Shown one piece after another: positions 1-11,425 of a stretch of 64,000 nucleotides of DNA. The translations under genes were made by a program, and so were the position numbers. Numbering within the stretch: position 1 is the stretch's first letter; every line of letters begins with the position of its first letter. Source of the stretch: Charina bottae (Eukaryota > Chordata > Lepidosauria > Squamata > Charinaidae); assembly GCA_023362775.1 (NCBI GenBank), contig JALMGJ010000003.1, positions 54,847,416 through 54,911,415 of the forward strand, read 5' to 3'. The notes beneath the pieces were generated by a model, which was given only the letters and a program-made list of their open reading frames with translations, searched no databases and was not told the origin of the DNA.

Positions 1-345
1 ACTCTTCCTTGGTCAGATTCACCCTTTGTCTTCCTCCAATGGCACTCCAGGCATCTCTTCACACACTTCATTTCCTGGAGCTCCTCAGAAAACCAAGACA
101 GGGTTGGGTAGCACCAGTGAGCCAAAAAGCAATCAGAAAGTGAGACTGATAACTATGCCCTCCAAAACCAGATCACATCTCAACTGCCCTGAGAGAAAAA
201 CCAGGGAATGTGAGACCTCCAGTATGCATCAGGCCCCTGATGACTTGAGACAAACCCATGGTTGCCGTGGGGGCCATGAACTCCTGAGCCACCCCAGACT
301 TAACATCTCCAGTTGGAAAATTGAAATCCTTGAGCACCACAAGCC
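1..345 (-). mobile_element. CR1-type LINE fragment (after the endonuclease motif)
   Basis: On the minus strand the translation contains VLKDFNFP, resembling the VLGDFN endonuclease motif of CR1, and a following stretch with GLSQVIRG and HTGGLTFPGF that matches CR1 in outline. It is broken by stops and cut by the left window edge. Confidence 0.5.
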
Positions 346-995
346 TTAGGGTATATCAATGTGTTTCAATTACTTCCTTAAATACAGACTTGTTGAGACA
401 TTTACAAATTTGGAGCTCAGATGCCTCTCCTCCATAGCTGCATCACTTAAATTTGATGGAAAACATAAGCCAGCAACGAACAATTAATGGGGGGGGGGGG
501 CAGCAAGCACTAGCACAATTTTTCAAGATAGCAGCAGCTTCTAAGACCCTGGCAATTTCCCACAGCTACATCCATTAATGATTTTACCTTGTTGCAGGCA
601 AGAGCTTGGTGAGCTAATAGATGTTTTTTTCCCCTGGAAATATCATCCAATTTGAATGAATGGTCAAACTGGTTGTACTCCATCACATCTTGCTCATTAT
701 TCCAAGACAGAACATATGCTACAGATGGTACTTCATTAAATAACCAACCTTGTTGCTTCTCAGTGAGTAGTGATGAAAGGGTCTCTTTTTTGTGCTGTCC
801 TGAAAGACCATTAGTTCAACATGAAGTTCCATTATTAACTAACTCCATCATATAATAAAGGTGCCCTCAAGTTGAGTTCAACTTCTAATGATTGCATCTA
901 TCCAGTTTTCTTGGTACAGTTGCAGAGTGGTGTACCATTGTCTTCAGGGATGTTTTTTCAACTTCTTAATCTACCCAACATAGAGCTTGGGCATA
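346..995. other. unassigned upstream sequence
   Basis: Nothing recognised apart from a run of G at about 490-500. Probably old degraded repeat. Confidence 0.5.
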
Positions 996-1830
996 CAGAT
1001 AGTCCTTGATTTACGACCATTCGTTCAGCAACCGTTCAAAGTTACAGTAGCATTGAATGAAGGGACTTATGACTGGTCCCCAAAGTTACAGCTGTTGCAG
1101 TGCCCCTGCGGTCACATGACCGCAGGGCACTTAAACTTCCCCCACCCGCCTATCTCCCCCCCCACATCTATGCCCTTTTGGCTCTGCCGCCCAGCTGAAC
1201 CTCTGCTGTCTTCTTGCTCTCGCTGCTCCTGCTGCTGCCAAGGCGTGCCTGGCCTGGCCCTTAGCAAGGCAGCTGCTGGCCACATGAGGCTTTCTTCCCC
1301 AGGACATGCACGGCAGTTTCCTAGCTAAGGGCCAGGCCAGGCACGCCTTGGCAGCAGCGGGAGCAAAAAGGTGGCAAAGGTCAGATGGGGTGGTAGACCG
1401 CAGAGTGGCAGGGGCTTTGGGGTGCAGGGTGGTGAGGGCGACTGCAGCTGGGACTGGGTTAGGGAGGCTGTGGCTTCCCGGGGCATGGCAAGCAGCCCCA
1501 GAGCCATGTGGTTCTGGGGCTGCTTGCCGCCCCGCAAGGCAGGATGCAGGGTGGCCAAAAGGGCAGAGATGGGGGGAGATAGGTGGGTGGGGGGAGTTGG
1601 AGGCAGTCCCTTACCTTACTGAGGCTCGGGGCTGGGAGGGACCAAGCCAGGAATTGGATTGGGGGGGGCGGGGCTCGGCTAGCCAGTGGAATTCGCTTAA
1701 TGATAGCAATGGGGATTGCCGGGATTGCCGTCACTAAGCGATATGGTCACGTGATGTCTTGCTTTATGACCGCATCGCTTACTGTTGGAAATTCTAGTCC
1801 CAATTGTGGTCATAAGTCGAGGACTACCTG
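996..1830 (+). mobile_element. long member of a TA-target MITE family
   Basis: Begins CAGATAGTCCTTGATTTACG after a TA and ends with CGAGGACTACCTG, an inverted terminal repeat shared with copies at 14486 and 31946. The other two copies have TA on both sides, as for Tc1/mariner-type insertion; here the right TA is lost. The middle is GC-rich and differs from the shorter copies. The many overlapping ORFs in it are compositional. Confidence 0.6.
1224..1365. repeat. 42-bp inverted repeat with 58-bp loop
   Basis: Arms 1224-1265 and 1324-1365 are reverse complements with one mismatch. They are GC-rich and lie inside the long TA-target MITE. They should form a stable hairpin. Confidence 0.85.
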
Positions 1831-2004
1831 AGGTCGTAAGTTGAGGGCATTTAACACCATTTCTAAGGCTCTCTGAATACTCTTTTCTCAGGTTCATTAT
1901 TTCAAATTGCTTCCGCAGGCCTTCATCTAAAAACTATGCATTAATTTACTATTCAAGAGTTGTGAAGATCAGCCCGGCTGAACTGAAACCGGATTTACTT
2001 TTGA

Positions 2005-2520
2005 ATATATTTATTTATTGAATTTCTATAACCGCCCATCTCCCCCTCAAGGAGGGACTCTGGGCGGTTCACAGCATAATATCAATAAAATACAATAAAA
2101 ACAATAATAAAAATATAAATACAATAAAAATACAATAAAATCCAAGTGGTAGGTGGTTCTTACAGTGACGTTGAATATATTTAAAATATTTTAGATATTA
2201 AAGGCAGCTCTAGGGAATCAGCCATCCCCAGGCTTGACCACTTTCCTTTTTTGCCCCAGGCGAGATCACAGAGCCAGGTTTTTAATTTTTTCCTGAAATC
2301 CAGGAGTGAGGGGGCCTGTCTTATCCCTGGTGGGAGGATGTTCCATAGGGCAGGTGCTGCTGCAGAGAAGGCTCGCCTCCAGGACCCCGCTAGATGGAAC
2401 TCTTTCATAGAAGGGGTCCGTAGCATGCCCTCTCTGCAAGATCGGGTGGGACGGGATGATGTAATGGGGATGAGGCGGTCCCTCAGATAACCTGGTCCCC
2501 AAGTTATATGCATAGGACTG
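2005..2520 (-). mobile_element. CR1/L2-type LINE 3' end
   Basis: On the minus strand this carries the end of a LINE ORF and a 3' tail. The phrase 'accgcccatctcc...ctctgggcggtt' recurs near 11510, 22470 and 44815, always as the tail of similar fragments. It is degraded by stops. Its right end abuts a hAT insertion. Confidence 0.6.
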
Positions 2521-2536
2521 CACTGTCCTATTACAT

Positions 2537-2875
2537 CAGCGGTCCCCAACCTTTTGGGCACCAGGGACTGGTCGTGGAAGAAAAATTTTTCACGGGCCGG
2601 GGGGCAGGGTTTGCAGGCGGGAGCCAATCGCACACACCGGGGGGTGGGGTTTGCAGGCGGGAGCCAATCGTGCACACGGGGGTGGGGTTTGCAGGCAGGA
2701 GTCAATCGTGCGCAATGGGGGGTCGGGCTTTGCAGGTGGGAGCCAATCGTGCGCACCGGGGGCGGGGTAATCACATGCACTGGGAGGTGAGGTTTGCAGG
2801 CGGGAGCCCCGCGGCCCACTTCCTAACAGGCCAAGGCCCACTAGTGGGCCGTGGCCCACAGGTTGGGGACCCCTG
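2537..2875 (+). mobile_element. hAT-type MITE, family A, copy 1
   Basis: Terminal inverted repeats CAGCGGTCCCCAACC and GGTTGGGGACCCCTG are flanked by a perfect 8-bp target duplication TATTACAT (2529-2536 and 2876-2883), the hAT hallmark. No transposase frame. Other copies lie at 11833 and 63412. The interior is a tandem repeat. Confidence 0.88.
2606..2818 (+). repeat. tandem repeat of about 37 bp inside hAT family A
   Basis: About five units of the type GGGTTTGCAGGCGGGAGCC plus AATCG and a variable CACACCGGGG part. Copy 63412 has between three and four units; copy 11833 has none. The array has therefore changed length or been gained within the family. Confidence 0.85.
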
Positions 2876-2904
2876 TATTACATACTAGTGAAGATTGACT
2901 AAGG

Positions 2905-3178
2905 CAGAGCTTTCCAAACTGTGTGTCGCAACACAAAAGTGTGTTGCCTGCGGGCCCCAGATGTGTCGAGTCAAAACCTGGAAGCGCTGATGGCACGCCA
3001 TCAGCGCTTCTGGGTTTTCCCGCGGCAACACACCAACGGCGGCGCGCGAAAATCCGAAAGCCCCACAGCCACGGCGGTGCGTAAAAACTGAAAGCGGCAG
3101 CAGCGCTTCCAGGTTTTTGCGCGGCGACACACCAACGGTGGTTGGTGTGTCGCCGCGGGAAAACTTTGGAAAGCCCTG
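2905..3178 (+). mobile_element. hAT-type MITE, family B, copy 1
   Basis: Ends CAGAGCTTTCCAAACTGTG and AACTTTGGAAAGCCCTG, with a perfect 8-bp target duplication GACTAAGG (2897-2904, 3179-3186). The interior is GC-rich with repeated 'gtgtgtcgcc' and 'ggaagcgctgatgg'. Non-coding. It lies about 0.6 kb upstream of the EPS15 start codon. Confidence 0.9.
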
Positions 3179-3635
3179 GACTAAGGAGTTTCTTCCAGCA
3201 AGAGCAGAGGCATAATTCACAAATGATCTAGAATAGTCTGAAAAGTGGATCTATGGATCACAGGCCAGTTTAATATTCTTTCAGCTGCCAGGAAATGGTT
3301 TGTACACTAAAACGACCATCCTTTCCATGTTTACTTAGCCTGAGAACGCCATCGAACGCTGTGGGATTTGCGCTGAATAAACATGCCTAGACTCACGGGT
3401 CACCCTGAGTTCACTCTAACTCGCCAAAGGAAAATAGGTTTCCAATCCACCGTCCTCTAAACCCAGGCCACGTATTTACAGTTGCTGCACCAACTGGAGC
3501 CGTTCCGGCTCATCCGGGCCAGAAAAGCGTGGACTGTAATAATGTTCTAAGGGCCGAATTCAGGGACTGATCGGTGACTCCGCTCCAGAAGGACTTTCGG
3601 GGAAATCCGACTCCGGGATTTGTCGCGTAGCGAGA

Positions 3636-3644
3636 GGGCGGGGC
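3636..3644 (+). promoter_or_regulatory. GC box (Sp1-type site)
   Basis: GGGCGGGGC is a perfect match to the Sp1/KLF consensus, inside the CpG-rich region and upstream of the EPS15 start codon. Function is inferred from motif and place only. Confidence 0.5.
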
Positions 3645-3770
3645 CAAGACGGGCTGGCTCGGGGAAGTTGCTGAAGTTGGAGCGAGCGAGGGCTGAGCCT
3701 GGCAGCGCTTGCTTGATCGGCCGGGCCTCGTTGGGAGTCTTCGCTCTTCTCCTTTCTGCTCGGGCGCTGC

Positions 3771-3806
3771 ATGATGGAAGCAGCATGGCCACTCATTTCT
3801 CCCTGA
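3771..3806 (+). CDS. upstream ORF overlapping the EPS15 start codon
   Basis: Two consecutive ATG codons (3771 and 3774) open an 11-codon frame ending in TGA at 3804-3806. It overlaps the EPS15 ATG in a different frame. The second ATG has A at -3 and G at +4, a strong Kozak context. If the mRNA leader includes it, it should reduce initiation at 3785. Whether the leader starts upstream of it is unknown. Confidence 0.4.
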   Translation: MMEAAWPLISP

Positions 3807-3811
3807 CCCAG
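3785..3811 (+). CDS. EPS15: EPS15 coding exon 1 (residues 1-9)
   Basis: Encodes MATHFSLTQ, matching the short EPS15 N-terminus that ends in SLTQ. The ATG has A at -3 and G at +4. It is the first in-frame ATG: the frame is open back to about 3620 but holds no earlier ATG. The donor is CAG|GTAAGG, phase 0. Confidence 0.87.
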
Positions 3812-6800
3812 GTAAGGGCTTCCTTGGCAGAAAGGGGGCTGGGGGTCCGGGCTAGCTCGGGGAAGTGGAAAGCAGCCAAGGCGCTGAGCTGGCCTCCTCT
3901 CGCGAGGAGCGGCGGGGGTCTCGCTTCCAGCGCTGGCGCAGAATCTCCTTCGCAATGTCGTAGTAGCCCGCTGCTCGGAGCCCTTTCCATCTTCGTGTCC
4001 CCCGCCTGGCCCATGTTCTCTGTCCGGGCTGCTCGTAGGGTTTCCGCCCGGCTCCTTTCTTGACTTCCCGGTTCGCACGGCATCTTGCACCGAGCGTATT
4101 GTTTGCATCCTGGGCGATGTGCGGCATCTTTCTCTTTCCCGCTCCTATTTTTCCTAGATCACCCCCATTATTTCTCTGGTTTTTCTTCATAATCTCTCCC
4201 CTCCTACTTCGTTGTAGTCGGAGAGCCGAGTCTCCCTCTTTGACTATGCCGTGCCCACGCCTCGTACGCCCTGTGTACGCGCCTGCCACCTTTCAGGCCG
4301 TCCTCCGCGTCTGCTGAAGTGGGCTGATCTTCCAGAAGCGCTCCATGCCGCCGCAAAAACAGGCTCCTAAAGAGCCAGCGGGGGACTCCCTGCAATTCCT
4401 AGCGGGCATTCATTTCTGCTTCTTTTCCAGTATGAATGCTGTACGGATGTTACCATATCCTGTGCTCTGTATGAGTTATTTTAAAATGGGCATTTCAATG
4501 GTGTGCAGTTCCGGGATGTCTGTGGTGGGCTTTTCCAGTCCAGTGATTACATTTGTGGCACTGGATATTGCTGTGTTTCCTTCATACCCATACTCCTCCA
4601 TGTGCCTGCTTTTCAATTTGTGATCTGTTCTTATCAGTTCCTTCAGTTTCTTAGGACGACACACTCATTCTAGGCCCACATATTCTCTCTTCCACTTGGG
4701 CTTTTCTGATATGATTTCTGCTGTTCAAAATGTTAAATATATTACTCAGAAAGCATCTCATAACAATACAGGTATGTTAAATAGTAAATTAAGTGAAGGG
4801 GAAACTTGACCTTATTACTATAATTGGAGGACAGTAGCTTATTTTTCTCAAGGTTTCTGTAATGTAACAGCAAGCAAGAACAAACTATTATTTTTAAAAT
4901 TATTACTCTCTTTTCATTATAATCATTCCAGATGCTAATTGTGTTCCTAACTGAAATTCAAGTATATGAATTCCTAATTCCTAATTCATATACCTAGAAA
5001 TGAATCATGCATTTCAGAGCAGCTGATATATGAACACTTAACTTTTAGAAAGGGAGATGTAAAATCTTGGTTACTTTCTTTCATGTTAATTTTATACAAT
5101 ATATAATCAGGAAGTTCAATCATAGATATAGTTCATTCTTGGCTTGCTCATTATTTTAGGTACTGCTGCAGCTCTTGCAGTCTTCCGTATGTACGTTATT
5201 TATATCAAATTTATACTCCACCTTACTGTGGGTTTAAACAATAAAGGCAGTTTATATGGGCTCACATAAAAGTTAGATGCTTTGTTCTCTGAATTATCTT
5301 TTTCAAGAGGGACATAGTTGTTTATTTGAAACACTGCTGCACAGTTATCATAAGGTGCTAGCAAATGGAGCAACCTACTGAAATTACTGAAATTTGAGAC
5401 TGCTACTCTACACTTGCTTATAAGAAACTGCACAGATGTTGTCACCAGGAGTTGATTTCAACTCAGAGGAGTCTTTACCATACTGATGAAGTGGGAATGA
5501 AATCAGGGGATGTATATATGAGCAAAAATGAAGCTAGTATAAAGATTGTGCTGCAGTTTACACAACTTACTAAACCAAATAAATCTCAGTGGTGTCATAT
5601 TAGCTACCATCTTATACTCCCCCCCCCCCCCGCATGGGGTCCTGTTAGCACGTTTAGAAGCTTATATAAGTTTAAATGTGATATGAAGTCCTAAAGCAGC
5701 CACCACTGTCAGTTCACAGGAAATGGAATTTAAAGCAACTCCAACTCACTAATTTATGGTTAAGTGAACTTTGGTTTACAGAATTAACATAACTCCCTGT
5801 GTTCATACAAAATGTGGAACCAGAAACCTAAGCATACTAGTCACAACTAGTCAGGTACATGATTTTGTTTTTAGATGTTTTTATCCCGCCTTTATTATTT
5901 TTACAAATAACTCAAGGCGGGGAACATATCAGTTTAGGAACTTCTTTTGAAACTCACTAAGGTGAATATAAACATCTAACTCCAGTAAAACTCTTTGAAA
6001 GTATATTTTTTGCCCTGAAAACAAGTTTGCTTCTATCATAGCCAAATGTCACCTAAGTTCACTACATCCATTTATCTTCAGGTCAGAGAATCTATGTCCA
6101 AGCAGCCTTCGTTACATTTGGCTGTATATATTGACTTCAGTCTATTCATTCTACTTTACCCTTTTCATAATATTGTTGTGATGTGTAATCTATATTACTC
6201 TCATTTGTTAAGCCCTGGCAGAAGCAAAAAACATAAATCCTATTTATTGAACTGAAAAAATTCCCTTCAAGGTGAAATCGTAGTTGTGAATATCACAAGA
6301 TTTCAAGAGTTGTTAGATTTCTTTGTTTTCCAGTTTTGTTTATAGTAGAATTTTCCATGTTTATAGTAGAGTTTTCCATGTTTATAGTAGAAAGCAACAA
6401 AGCAGGTATGACAGCACTATACAAATAGCATTAAGACTTGGAAATCAGCTGCAAAATTAGAAACTTTAGAGACTCTTTTGGTTATGAGCTATATATTGCT
6501 GGTGGTTATATTTTTCAAAGCAATACATTCAGTGGTGATTCAGACTTAGAATAAATCCAGTATAGAGCCAGTTTGGTCTAGTGCAGAGCTTTCCAAACTG
6601 TGTGTCGCCACACAGTCTGGTGTGTCGCCACACAACCCGGAAGCGCTGATCAACATCAGCGCTTCCGGGTTTTCCTGCGGCGACACACCAACTGCAGCGC
6701 GCAAAACCCGAAAGCAGCAGCAGCGCTTCCGGGTTTTTGCGCGCTGCCGCACTTCTGGGTTTTCCCGCGGCGACACACCAACGCCGGTTGGTGTGTCGCC

Positions 6801-8768
6801 GCGGGAAAAACTTTGGAAAGCCCTGGTCTAGTGGTTAAGGCAACGGGCTAGAAACCAGGAGTCTGAGAGTTCTAGTCCCACCTTAGGCACGAAAGCCGGC
6901 TGGGTGACCTTGGGCCAGTCACTCTCTCTCAGCGCTGGGAAGGAGCCAATGGGAAACCAGGAGACTGAGAGTTCTAGTCCCGCCTTAGGCATGAAAGCCG
7001 GCTGGGTGACCTTGGGCCAGTCTCTCTTGTAAAGCCTTGCATCCTTTGGCTTCTAGATACTTTCAGGACTGCCTTCTCACCCATCCTCTACTCAGGTGGG
7101 TCAGCTTAGGCTACTCCGTTGTTACGAGGTGAGAGGTGTAGGGTCCCAAAGGCAATCTTTTTCTGTAGTAGGCCCCAACCTTATGGAACAGGTTCAAGTT
7201 GCAGTTATGCTGGTTTTATTTAGGAAGACCTTGAAAACAGAGCTCTTTCGCAAGAGAGTTGGAGCCAAATAGTTCGGTTGTACTGTATAGCACTGTGATT
7301 TTCTGTTATGTTGTCTATTTTTTATTATGTTACTGTGCTTGTTTGTTATTTTATTGTGTTGATTTTATGATTGTAAACTGCTAATAGTTGGTTGAAGCTG
7401 GTGGCTTACAAAATAATACAGGGGTGCTTTTTGAAGTACATCATATGTTGTTGTTTATTCGTTCAGTCGTCTCCGACTCCTCGTGACCTCATGGACCAGC
7501 CCACGCCAGAGCTTCCTGTCGGCCGTCACCATCCCCAGCTCCCCCATGGTTGAGTCCGTCACCTCCAGAATACCATCCATCCATCTTGCCTTGGTCGGCC
7601 CCTCTTCCTTTTGCCTTCCACTTTCCCTAGCATCAGCTTCTTCTCCAGGGTATCCTGTCTTCTCATTATGTGGCCAAAGTACTTCAGTTTTGCCTTTAAT
7701 ATCATTCCCTCAAGTGAGCAGTCTGGCTTTATTTCCTGGAGTATGGACTGGTTTGATCTTCTTGCAGTCCAAGGCACTCTCAGAATTTTCCTCCAACACC
7801 AGAGTTCAAAAGCATCTATCTTCCTTCGCTCAGCCTTCCTTATGGTACATCATATATCAAGACTTTATATAGAAAACTCTTGCACAGGAAGATCAGCTCT
7901 GCTAACAGTCTTTTATATAATTTTAGAAAGATGGTAACAAAATAAGGACTGAATGACCTAGATCCTTTGCACTGGTGTTTTAAAAACAAAGAATAATTGA
8001 GATACTTTGTGGTGACAGAGATCTAATTTGCTGAATCAGCTTTTTTGAAGTTGCATTCAGCTAGCCTAAAATTTCCCTCTTCATTTCCCCTTCCTTTTTG
8101 GGATGAATTTTTTTTTCTAATAAACTTCATAGCAGACTTCCTCAGTGGATTGTAAGCCATTTTAATACATGGATCTTTATCAGTTTCCCAATTTTAATTT
8201 CGCAGTTCCCTGAAAGTGCTTTCTTGATGTAACAAAAAAAAAAAATAGTGCCAGAACTGTTACTGTTTTGGATGAAGACCTGATGCATTATCTGCAAAAA
8301 GCCCTAGTTAAAGTGGTTATACTACATGAAAAAAACTAATCTATTCTAAAATCACTTTAAGTTATAATCATTATGGTAGACTTCAGCCATCAGTTTGTAT
8401 AACTGTTGTTGCTATATCCAGTATTTAATCCCAGTTATAGGTAGTTATAATAGTGGCTAACAGCAAGAATACAGTACATGGAAATATCATTTGTAAGAAC
8501 AGCAAGGTCATAATAAAGTCACAAATAGGGAAACTGATCACAATCACAAGGAGGAGGAGGTATAGTAAATCTGTAGAACTCACAGAATTATGACAAACCA
8601 GCAGGTCCAAGAACTTTACCTTGACAAGTGCCACAGGGAAATGCTGGTAATATTCTTCCAATGAACCAGAACAAAGGCATTAGGAAAGCTATAGCGGAAG
8701 TATGATCTGGATTCAAACATCCACTAAATCATGGTTTGTTTAAAAAGAAATTGTCTGGCTTGGAAAAC

Positions 8769-8802
<34 letters not shown>

Positions 8803-11384
8803 TTGTACACCATCTGATTCTCTGACCCTGGCAATTCAGAAGTAAAAAGAAAAAAAAACAATAAAACAATGCAGTAGTAAAAATAAGGAATACAAGATGG
8901 CGAAAACTGGGCAACAACAAGAAGCAGACTCTCACTACCCAAAAGGGGGCATCAGTCACTCTCATCAAAGGCCTGGGCGAAGAGCCAGGACTAAGCCCTC
9001 TGAAACACAAGCAGGGTGGGGCCCACCTCTATCTCAGGGGACACCTCATTCCAGAGGACAGGTGCTGTTTCAGAGAAGGTGCACTTCTAGGGTCACCATA
9101 GATGACATTGTTTAATCAAACCCTGCTGGATCAAATCAGCTGGGCAGATACTATGGGTGGTAGACAGCCTCTCAAGTAACCAGTTCCTATGCCATGTAGG
9201 ACTTATTGGTAATGACCAGCACCTTGAATTGCACTCAGAAACAAACTGGCAACTAGTACAGCTCATGAAGCAGGGTTGTTACATGGGCATACCAAAGCAT
9301 GCCCATCACTGCCTGTGCCACACTGCATTCTGGACTAGTTGAAGGTAGGTGGTCTTCAAGGGCAGCCCCATGTAGAGCATGTTGCAGTAGTCAAGCCACC
9401 AGGTGACCAGGATGAGAGTGATTGTCTGAAGGACTCCCAATCTCACAAAGGGCACACTTGGCACACCAGATGAAACTGTGCAAAGGCCTTCTTGGCCACA
9501 GTTGCCACCAGCTCATCGAGCAGGAATTGTGAGTCCAGGAAGACCCCCAGATTGCACAACACTCTTGAATGGGGAAGTGCTACCCCATCTAAGATTAAAG
9601 ACAGAATATCCCCAGATCTGGGTGGCTCAATCACCCCCAGCCACTTGGTCTTGGTAGGATTGAGTTGGAGACAGTTCCTCCCTATGCAAACCTGCACGGC
9701 GTCCAGGAACTGGGACAGAATCTCGACAGCCTCGCTTGATTGTTCTGGGGTCAAAAGAAATAATTTGTTGTCATTAGCATACTGATGATACCAAACTCCA
9801 AACTGGCAGATAACCTCACCCAGTGATTTCATGTAGATATGTAGATGTTGAATAGAAGAGAGTAGAACCCTGCAGCATCCTACAAAGGAGGGCCTAGGAA
9901 GCAATCTCCCCCCCCCCACCAGCACTGATTGAAACCAGCCCCGGAAAAAGGAAGAGAACCACCATAAAATGTTGTTCCCTATCCCCAGCCCACGGAGCCA
10001 GCTCAGAAGGATACCTTGGTTGATGGTATTGAAAGCTGCTGAGAAATCAAGGAGCACAAGAATAGATGCATCACCTCCATCCTGGCTCTGCCACAGGTCA
10101 TCTACAAGCATGACCAAAGCTGTCTCAGTCCTGAATCCCGGTCTGAAACCTGACTGAAATGGGTGTGGACAATCCACTTTCATCAGGGTTCTCATCAACT
10201 GTAGACTGACCACCTTAACCTTCCCCAGAAAGGGAAGGTTGGATACTGGACAATAGTTATTGAGAACCATTGGGTCCAAGGATGGCCTCTTGAGGAGGGG
10301 GTGCACCTCCACCTCTTTCAAGGCAGGAGGTACCACCCAGGAGGATGACATCACAGCATGGACCCAACCACACGTCACCTCCCTGGCCGCTTTTATGGTC
10401 CAGGAGGGCCGGATCCAGTTAACGGGTGGCTGAGCTGACAGCACAGAGAACCCCACCCACTTCCTCAGGTTTCACTGACTCAAGCTCATCCCAGATCACC
10501 AGACTGTGCCTCAAGCCCCTCAGCCTGACCTGCCTAGAGTCCAGGTTGGAGCAGATCTGAGCAATTTTATCCACCAGATAGCCTGGATAATCCCAGTAGG
10601 GACTGGGTCACCCTAAACAGGGCTGCTAGACAGCTATCAGTGAATGCAATATGGGCAAAGAGGTAATTGATGCTTGACTGTCCTTATCACCACGAGGTAA
10701 TCTGTAATGTGAGCTCTAATGTGGGCATAAACTGTAATTTTTGGTTTAGTGCAACATGTAGCCCAGCTCTTGTCTGAAAGGAAGCTATAAAAACTATGCA
10801 TATCCTTATTGCAAGTTGATCGATAAAGGCTGTTGATCCTGCATTAATTATCTCCAGTGTCTTTTGTCTGCTTAATAATGTGGGCCAGTCTCTGTCTCCA
10901 AAAACCAATACACACCCACACTCATTTTCTACTAGTAGTACACATTATACAATTGAAATGCAATTCTACCTTCCAGTCATTTACTATGGGGAGCCATGGA
11001 GATGACCTTGAAGGAACTATTCAGAAACTGTAACAAAAACAACATGTGCAAAAGTATTCCTTGAGCCTAGGGAGAAGGGAAAGTATTAGGGAGAAACACT
11101 GGCTCCTCCCTGACTCCCTGGGGTATAAGAGGGAAGGGATAATACAACCAGACTTGCAAAATTCTGTCACTGTAGGCTATCTCAATAAAATATAATTATA
11201 GTATTTTTGTGGAGGCTGTTTCCTGATCTGGACAACCTCGAAAGGCTGACATTTTCCTAAATGCATTTCCTATAGTGTGGCAACTTTAGTGCCTTCTAAG
11301 TTGCATACTGTAAATCAGGGATCTCAAATTCACAGCCGATGGGTTTCATGTTACCCTCTAAGTCATTTTCTGTGGCCCAAAACT

Positions 11385-11425
<41 letters not shown>

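Larger units (their letters stand above)
3480..4320 (+). promoter_or_regulatory. EPS15: CpG-rich promoter and 5' region of EPS15
   Basis: This stretch is GC- and CpG-rich, unlike the AT-rich sequence around it, and it surrounds coding exon 1. No convincing TATA box is visible. A GC box lies about 140 bases before the start codon. This is typical of a broad housekeeping promoter. The transcription start cannot be placed from sequence alone. Part of the region is intron 1. Confidence 0.7.

Noticed and set aside
1306..1737. Cluster of overlapping ORFs on both strands as a gene
   Set aside because: They lie in the GC-rich core of a MITE, overlap in several frames and have no domain; explained by base composition.
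1..3400. Neighbouring gene upstream of EPS15, perhaps sharing the promoter
   Set aside because: Only repeats and unassigned sequence are visible; no conserved exon on either strand.
3620..4063. Long frame running through EPS15 exon 1 as an alternative N-terminus and readthrough protein
   Set aside because: It opens on TTG, has no ATG before 3785, and continues through a clear GTAAGG donor into intron; GC-rich sequence makes stops rare.
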